Below are positions 58,020 to 64,000 of a stretch of 64,000 nt of DNA, in pieces. Below the pieces are notes generated by a model. The model saw only the letters and a list, made by a program, of their open reading frames with translations. It was not told the origin of the DNA and did not search any database. Source of the stretch: Micromussa lordhowensis (taxonomy: Eukaryota; Cnidaria; Anthozoa; Scleractinia; Lobophylliidae); the NCBI GenBank assembly GCA_964020085.1, contig OZ026597.1, positions 23,094,721 through 23,158,720 of the forward strand, given 5' to 3'. The translations under genes and the position numbers were made by a program. Positions within the stretch are counted from its first letter, which is position 1, and the number at the start of each line of letters is the position of its first letter.

Positions 58020-58655
58020 TAGGCTTATCTTCTCGATTCCAGCTCCTTCCTGGCACTTCTTTCTTCTTCAAGTTGATTTTTCAGCTCTTGTATCTTTTTG
58101 TTCAATTCTCGCTCCTTATTTTGCAATATCTCAAGTAAACACGACATTTCGTCATCCTTTAACTTATTGATGTTCCCAGTTTTCATCTCCAGTTTGAACT
58201 AAACCTTCACTCTCTAGATGTTCAGTTTCTATACCACCTGAAACAGATTTCAAATCAGCGCTTTCAATGTTGTTAGGTTCGGAGACTGAATGCTGCTGCG
58301 ATTTCTCTATTTTTTTCTTTGTGTTCGACGATGCTCAATCGGCGGGCTTTTCCCACTTTGGTTTTTCGACAGTAAAAATAAACTTTATCGGTACGGAATC
58401 TGGCTTCAAACGAATTCATTGTCCTCCCATTGGTTTTATGAAGCAATAAGCTTGAAAATGTTGACTACAGACGTAAGAGTTTTTGTTTACCGCCGGGGTG
58501 TTCTCTCGACGCAGTTTCACGAGCCATTGTGGCAGCAAATTCTTGTTTGATAGCGGGAGCAAATGCCATGATAAGTCTTTGCATTCCGCTTTGGAACTTC
58601 GCGTTTGACAAACCCAAACGCTATGCAATGCTTCACCATGCATAATGACACGCAA
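58020..58655 (-). pseudogene. THAP-domain protein relic
   Basis: The minus strand reads QWLVKLRRENTPAVNKN then SYVCSQHF, and after an in-frame stop, IRLKPDSVPIKF, which matches the second half of a THAP zinc finger (W, R, CxxH, F, AVP-like box). Further on, in shifted frames, come a Ser/Glu-rich linker and a coiled coil (ELNKKIQELKNQLEEERSA). The N-terminal C2 half is not convincing. Stops and frame changes mark it as a pseudogene. Confidence 0.6.
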
Positions 58656-58699
58656 AAGTCGATAAAATAGTATCTAAATGTCAAAACCTACCAGTTTCC

Positions 58700-60099
58700 C
58701 TCTCTGTTTTCATGTACTTTATAGCTAGCTAGACCCGATAGCCTCGTTTTGGCGCAGGCTCATCGCGAGCTCGCTGATTTCGCGTCCTCAACTTCGATAT
58801 AAGAGCTATTGATTCAAGAGTAAGAGTTGTATTTTCTGTTTACTAGACACAATCTAGAGTGTCTTTCAGGGATTTTTGATAATGATAAATATCAACATCA
58901 CAAAGCTTGGCAAAAAACATTTCATACAACACAAAATAACCAGGTACTTCCCTGATTGTCTATCATCAAGAACATGTTATCTCCTTGAAGTAAAGTAAAT
59001 TTTATCAAAGGGTTCCATAGACAAATATAATTATTCTTTTACCGAAGAGAACTAACTCTACTTCATTTCCTTTGAACATGGTATTTTGTTGAAGTTAAAA
59101 AACGTTCATACATCTTGATGACAAACTAAGCTATCACAAAACCAAGCCCTTGATAAATTAAATATTACTGGAATAATTCTTAAAATAATACTCTATTAAT
59201 TTGAAAATATTAATTTCCAAAATTTTAAATTCTTTACTCAAGTCAGCAAAAACAGAAATGGCAAGGACTATCTTAAGTTACCATTTATATAACTTTCCCT
59301 TTTTTAAATGCTTTAATTGCCTACTCATTTCGAATATTTCAGTTTACGTGTACTTCCGTTAAACAGATGCACTAGAGGAGCTCGCCAATTCAAGGAATAA
59401 TTATTACATGGTTAAATTCCGGTTTTATTTTCTTGGGAAACTTTTAGGAAAACTTTTCATGCATTTTTGTCATTACTGAAAAAAATAAGAATTGTTTTCA
59501 AAGACGGTCTCTCAAGACATTTAAGGGGCTCATCATCATCAACTCAAAACGAAATGTACAGATGTACATCGTGAGAAACAGAGTAATCCAAAGAAACAAA
59601 AAGCCACTACATTTTGACGCATGAGAATGGCTCATATTGACATTCGTAAATAAGGATTAAAACAAAGTAAAACTAAAGGAATTTCTCTCCAGTGACAGAC
59701 TACAACTATTTCCAACTCCCACTGATGGAACAATTTGTTTGTCTGGCATCTTGAGATTTAGACTTAGTGTAGGTTGGCACAGTTAAGTGCCTGGCATCTA
59801 GCCGGCGACAAAACTAATTTCATTATGGAAAATCTCTTGCCATGAATGAAATTGTGTAATTAACAATTTCAAAATGAACATGGAGACTAAATGGCAAACT
59901 GATCGAACTGGATCCTGCCACTATCAATAAATTTATTACACAAATTATTAAACTTGTACGCCATTTGGCCAATTTTTCAATAATTTTTACTTTATAAAAG
60001 CATCAAGTCTCCAGGCCTTTCAAGGAACAATTCAGATTCATACTTATGCCAATACTGTGGCTGTATAACGCCTCACCACTCCACCATTAATGGCCCAAA
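58700..60099. other. intergenic region and probable 3' UTR of the EVI5-like gene
   Basis: AT-rich, no coding signal. On the minus strand AATAAA at 59937-59932 lies 163 bases past the EVI5-like stop codon and could be its polyadenylation signal. Confidence 0.45.
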
Positions 60100-63000
60100 T
60101 CAGCTTGCCTTGCTCTCAAAGGAGCCATTCTCTGTAGATGTAATTTCGTCAACATTTTCCTCTGACCCAGTGAATGATCCTCGAGGAAAGGACAATTTCC
60201 CTGTGTCCTCTTTTGCAAGGTAAAGCTGAAAAATGGATAACATTACGTAAAGCTACAATCGACGATTGGTCATTTTGGCAAGCAGAACAAATGGCGTGCA
60301 AGCACGAAAAAAAAAAACAAGTACCAAACTGGTTTTCGTTGTGACAGTGATTGTATATGTATGCAAATTACAGTACAGACTCAATCTTTGCATTAAGTAC
60401 AAAATAAAAGGTATATACTTGTTTATTTTCTAAGTTGTGTAAGCAAATCATCCAAATTTCTCAAACTCACTACCCTACAGTAGACAAACAAGCATGAAAA
60501 TTATACAAAACAAACCTCAGTTTCTAAATCTCGTGACTTCCTCGTCAGATCATTGATGATTTGATTTGTTTTCAAGTCTCTTTGCCTATACTCTTCCAGT
60601 TCTGCCTCTAATGCAATGATCTTGACGTCTCGTGGGGAGGGAGGAGAGTCATCTTGTCGCCCACTCATCTCGTTAATAATGTGATTCTACAATTAAAGAC
60701 ATCCGTTGAAATGACTTTTTTGGCATAGGAAACAAAACCAGTTCCTTATGTTATTGCTTGTGCCTGTTGAAAAAACAGTTGCCTGTTTCTTCGTTTGTTG
60801 GACTTCCTGTGCAGAATTACCGTTATATGTAGTGGGAGGCGTACAGTACTCACAAATGTAGTGCTCAATATTAATACCTCTTCTGTTCACAAATTATGAG
60901 TCAAAGGGTTATATGAAAGTGAAATGTGGAATGCAAAGTTTAGTTGTTGCCTGGTTGATTTGTTTGATTAATTTCTGGGCCTCCTTGCCCATGATAGACC
61001 TGCTTCAAATCCCTAACACAACAGATATGAACCAGTCAACATGCTTATATCTCACAGTTATAAACTAAGTGTTAAAAAAGCCACACAAATTAACAAAAAA
61101 CCTTGAACATCGTGAGCTCTTCTATCCGTCTGTTGGCTTCTAAAAGAGCCACTGTGGTTGCCTCATCGCGCCTTCTTAAAACTACAAGATCTCGTTTGAG
61201 AGCATAGATTTCTTCCTGTTCCTGTGCTCGAGTAATTTGACCCTAACATTATAAAAACAATGTTCAGTGAAAGATCCAGCACGAGAACTAAAAAACATAG
61301 TCATTGTAAGTTTCCTCAGTTGATAGAGGGCAGGACTACTGAAGTTAGGGCTACTGACGTTGTGCTTAACTCTTTGGGCACAAATCCAGACAGAAGGATT
61401 TTTTTTCTTTCTAAAGACCAACTCCTACCATCCGCGTTTTGCAGGCGCAAGGAAACAATGGAGGAAAAGTCTGCCTGTCAGGACCTTGAGTGGGATCCGC
61501 TCTTTACTACGGTACAGTAGCTGTGAACCCTTGTAGGTACCTTGAACATTAGCCGGCAAATACACACACCTTTATGTAGAGGCTGTATGACAAGTATGGT
61601 GTGATGAGGACAGATGAAATTGTCTTAACAGGTTCCCATCCAGGTAATTGGGCACTGAAGTAACTTTGAGCAGGTACAATGTTTGTATCTTTATATAAAT
61701 CTTACTTGCACACACTTAAAGAAAATGAAAAACACGTTACCTGTATTAATCTATCTGCCAGATTGGCGCCCTCCTGTGGAACAACGACCGAATAAAAGTT
61801 AATATAATTATATAACTTAAGTTTAAAGGATAAAAGACGTCTGTCCATAAAAAGACAAAATCTAGGACAGCAAAATAAGTCACATGAGTTTCATTAACAT
61901 CATTATACAGGTACATGTATTTCACCTTTACAACGTAAGATAAAAAATAAGGACTACATGTACATGCACAGGAGGGTATCCTCCTGGGTTCAAACTTGCC
62001 CGTCCAACCTCGCATTGGTATATAAATCTAACGTTCTATCACGGATGCCGTTCTCTGATTGATTACGCTGTTTACTATCAGTTCTGTTGTAGACAGTGAG
62101 TAGCCCAGAGTGTGCACAGGTTAACAAACTTTGCATCTTTTAAGTGTCTGTGAAGAGGATTTAGATAAAGTTCTGAGCAACTAGTAGATTAATACTAAAA
62201 CAATTAGATAATTCGCTCTAGATTTCCTTACGTGATAGGTTGATCTCTAGTCGTTGAATGGAATGACGTTGAAAGGAAATAATGCACGGCACATGTAGTT
62301 GGACAGATTATTGATCTATTCGTCGACAACTGCCAGTTGTCGACGAATAGATCAATAATCTGGGGAAGGGAAATTACACGAAATTTACAACATCATGATC
62401 AAGGGTACATGTATCAATTTACTTTCTCAAGTTCATCTATCCTTTGAAGCAGCAGTCTGTTTTCTGTTTTAAGTCGTCGTAGTTCTTCGTTGTCTTCCGC
62501 TTCCTTGTGTTTTACACGGGTGTACTCCTTTTCTAACCTAAAAACAAAACGAACACAAAGCCTCTTGGCAAAGTATAAAAAACGTACAAAATGTTACTGT
62601 ACCAATACATGAATAAGCAGGATTATTTCCAAAGACAGAGAATGCGAAAGAACATGTACAATCTGCTGCTTACATTATTAACATTTACAATCGTCCTTAA
62701 TCCATACATGTACATGCACAGCACATTAAATAAAACAGATAATACATGTAAGTGAAGCTAATTTGTATCAAAGACTGCACGAAAGTGTACCTCTTTAATT
62801 TCTTTGAGCTCACTTTAACTTCAGCAGCTGCCGTCATCAGAACATTCATGTCTTTCTCGTATTTTTCAGGCATTGTCTTCTGAAAGTACTGACAAGCCAA
62901 CAAGAAAGAACCTCATTAGAAAAGGTCTCTACAATAGTCAATGAGTTAGAAGTGAATCAAAGTACTGTAACTGAGCCAAATACTCACCTTCAGCATTCCT

Positions 63001-63673
63001 TCAATGTCAAGTTCCAATATCTCCTCTTGGCCTAGAGTAAGCATTGCCAAGATGACACGAAAGAGTCCTTCCCTTCCCTAAAAGACAAATTAAAATTACT
63101 GAGCTCAACAATAGCCACAGCAATCTCAAAGTTTAAAAGTACATGAAAGGTTGCAAAATTACAAGTGCAACCAGAGGTTATGACTTAATGTCCTAACTTG
63201 CAGATTATGCGGCTGTCATAGTATAGTGTATACAGTGGTCAGTGTCATCATTGTAGTGTCCAATCAATTAGCCAGTACACTGACTTCAAAGATTGCACAT
63301 TTGCACATGAGCCTAATGAACCTGAAGCGCCCCAAATACCATCCCCAGGGTTGCTATGAGAAAGACTCTGACAGGGAAAAAGTAAAAGAAGACGGCCGAA
63401 ACCAACGTGGAGAAGATCAGTTGAAAAGGAACTGAGAGAGGATGGGCAGCAATGGACCACATTGGTAACAGCCTTATGTGCCACTTAGGCAAGAAGAGGA
63501 TTATGTGTGTAATACATGTACACTGTACATGTATTTATTATCCAACTCTGCTTCCTAGAGTACAAATATCGCACGAAACGAGTACAAATAACAGATATTT
63601 GTACTCGCCTCATTCCTCCCGGCCGCGTGAAGTTCAAAACCTTGGCAAGTCAGAAATTTGGGAAAGGAAATCC

Positions 63674-63704
<31 letters not shown>

Positions 63705-64000
63705 GTGTGTAGTATCGCTGTATATTTTTACTTGTTGTTTGTATTTTGACTTGCCCTACGGGCTCATCAAACTACTGCACAACTCGTTAAAATATACAGT
63801 GATATTACACACCAAAACGTCTAATAAGATATATGTACTGTATGTTGAACCTGAAGCATTGGTTACACATACACGTAGTCGACCACTGCATGCAGTCTAC
63901 ATGTACATGTATGGCAGTGTCATGTGAGGTACATGTACATGGCAAGCACAAACCTAGATTTACCCATTACCGCTCTCACCTCACAGATGAAGACATCCAT
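60100..64000 (-). CDS. EVI5: EVI5-like RabGAP, C-terminal part (5' end beyond window)
   Basis: Eight exons on the minus strand: 64000-63980 (open at the edge), 63077-62988, 62888-62791, 62537-62423, 61773-61741, 61242-61102, 60686-60516, 60225-60100. They join in frame to about 264 residues. GREGLFRVILAML...LDIEGMLKYFQK is the end of the TBC RabGAP domain. Next comes KRLEKEYTRVKHKEAED and LRRLKTENRLLLQRIDELEK, then EGANLADRLIQGQITRAQEQEE, a hallmark of the EVI5 family coiled coil. A further coiled coil (IIALEAELEEYRQRDLK) and a short acidic tail end at TGA (60102-60100). The TBC catalytic fingers lie outside the window. Role by homology: GTPase-activating protein for Rab (Rab11 for vertebrate EVI5), in endosomal traffic and cytokinesis. 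The symbol denotes family only. Confidence 0.9.
62304..62362. repeat. perfect 59-bp palindrome
   Basis: A 29-base arm starting CAGATTATTGATC is followed, after a single C, by its exact inverted copy. It lies in an intron of the EVI5-like gene and could form a hairpin or cruciform. Confidence 0.92.
63558..63829. repeat. foldback elements in EVI5-like intron
   Basis: Outer pair: TCTTATTAGACGTTTTGGTG at 63688 and its inverse ending at 63829, arms about 46 bases. A second smaller hairpin, GAGTACAAATATC and GATATTTGTACTC, occupies 63558-63606. They may be parts of one MITE. Confidence 0.7.

Noticed and set aside
60960..61010. Extra EVI5-like exon (VYHGQGGPEINQTNQ)
   Set aside because: It has an acceptor-like CAG, but the flanking exons already join in frame without it and its only donor would be GC-type leading to a stop; possible alternative end, not supported.
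1..64000. CRISPR arrays, bacterial operons, riboswitches
   Set aside because: The window is eukaryotic; tandem repeats seen are micro- and minisatellites without spacer structure.

Overview
The window is AT-rich animal nuclear DNA with small spliced genes, GT-AG introns and a dense mix of retroelements and short inverted-repeat elements. The astacin-ShKT-discoidin architecture, the lineage-type cysteine-rich secreted peptides, the Penelope-like element with a hammerhead-like motif and the SINE families fit an anthozoan cnidarian, most likely a stony coral. This assignment is inferred from gene content, not measured.

Layout. (1) 2.5-9.7 kb, + strand: tandem array of a two-exon secreted 10-cysteine propeptide gene. 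Two copies look intact; a third is a pseudogene split by a rearranged Ty3/gypsy fragment. (2) 12.9-22.7 kb, + strand: a complete 14-exon gene for a secreted astacin metalloprotease with three ShKT domains, a Pro/Thr linker and a C-terminal F5/8 type C (discoidin) domain; its introns carry SINE-like and foldback repeats. (3) 23.6-33.4 kb, - strand: tandem array of three genes for a second secreted cysteine-rich family, with conserved TATAAGAG boxes. The duplicated units differ by a TTAA-flanked inverted-repeat element and a truncated LINE. (4) 33.4-40 kb: no recognisable gene; several inverted-repeat elements, a minisatellite and SINEs. (5) 40.0-43.5 kb, + strand: a large two-exon gene of a repeated, uncharacterised family with a candidate D/D/E triad and a C2H2 finger. 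(6) 43.5-46.8 kb: two short inverted-repeat elements with target-site duplications and one isolated candidate exon. (7) 46.85-52.35 kb: an LTR retrotransposon with an unbroken 1588-codon gag-pol frame and near-identical 154-bp LTRs. (8) 52.4-55.0 kb: a decayed partial copy of the astacin gene. (9) 55.04-55.85 kb: a truncated Penelope-like element with a 16-bp target-site duplication. (10) 56.9-58.7 kb: remnants of a SAP/SWIM gene (+) and a THAP gene (-). (11) 60.1 kb to the right edge, - strand: the 3' half of an EVI5-like RabGAP gene.

The host genes here are mainly secreted effectors (protease and processed peptides) plus one vesicle-traffic regulator. The rest is transposon-derived. The two cysteine-rich families share one gene plan: a tiny first exon ending in an AAG lysine codon, a phase-0 intron, the signal-peptide core, a propeptide, usually a basic cleavage site, and a Cys-rich mature peptide ending in CxC. 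This makes them the most promising little-described system in the window.
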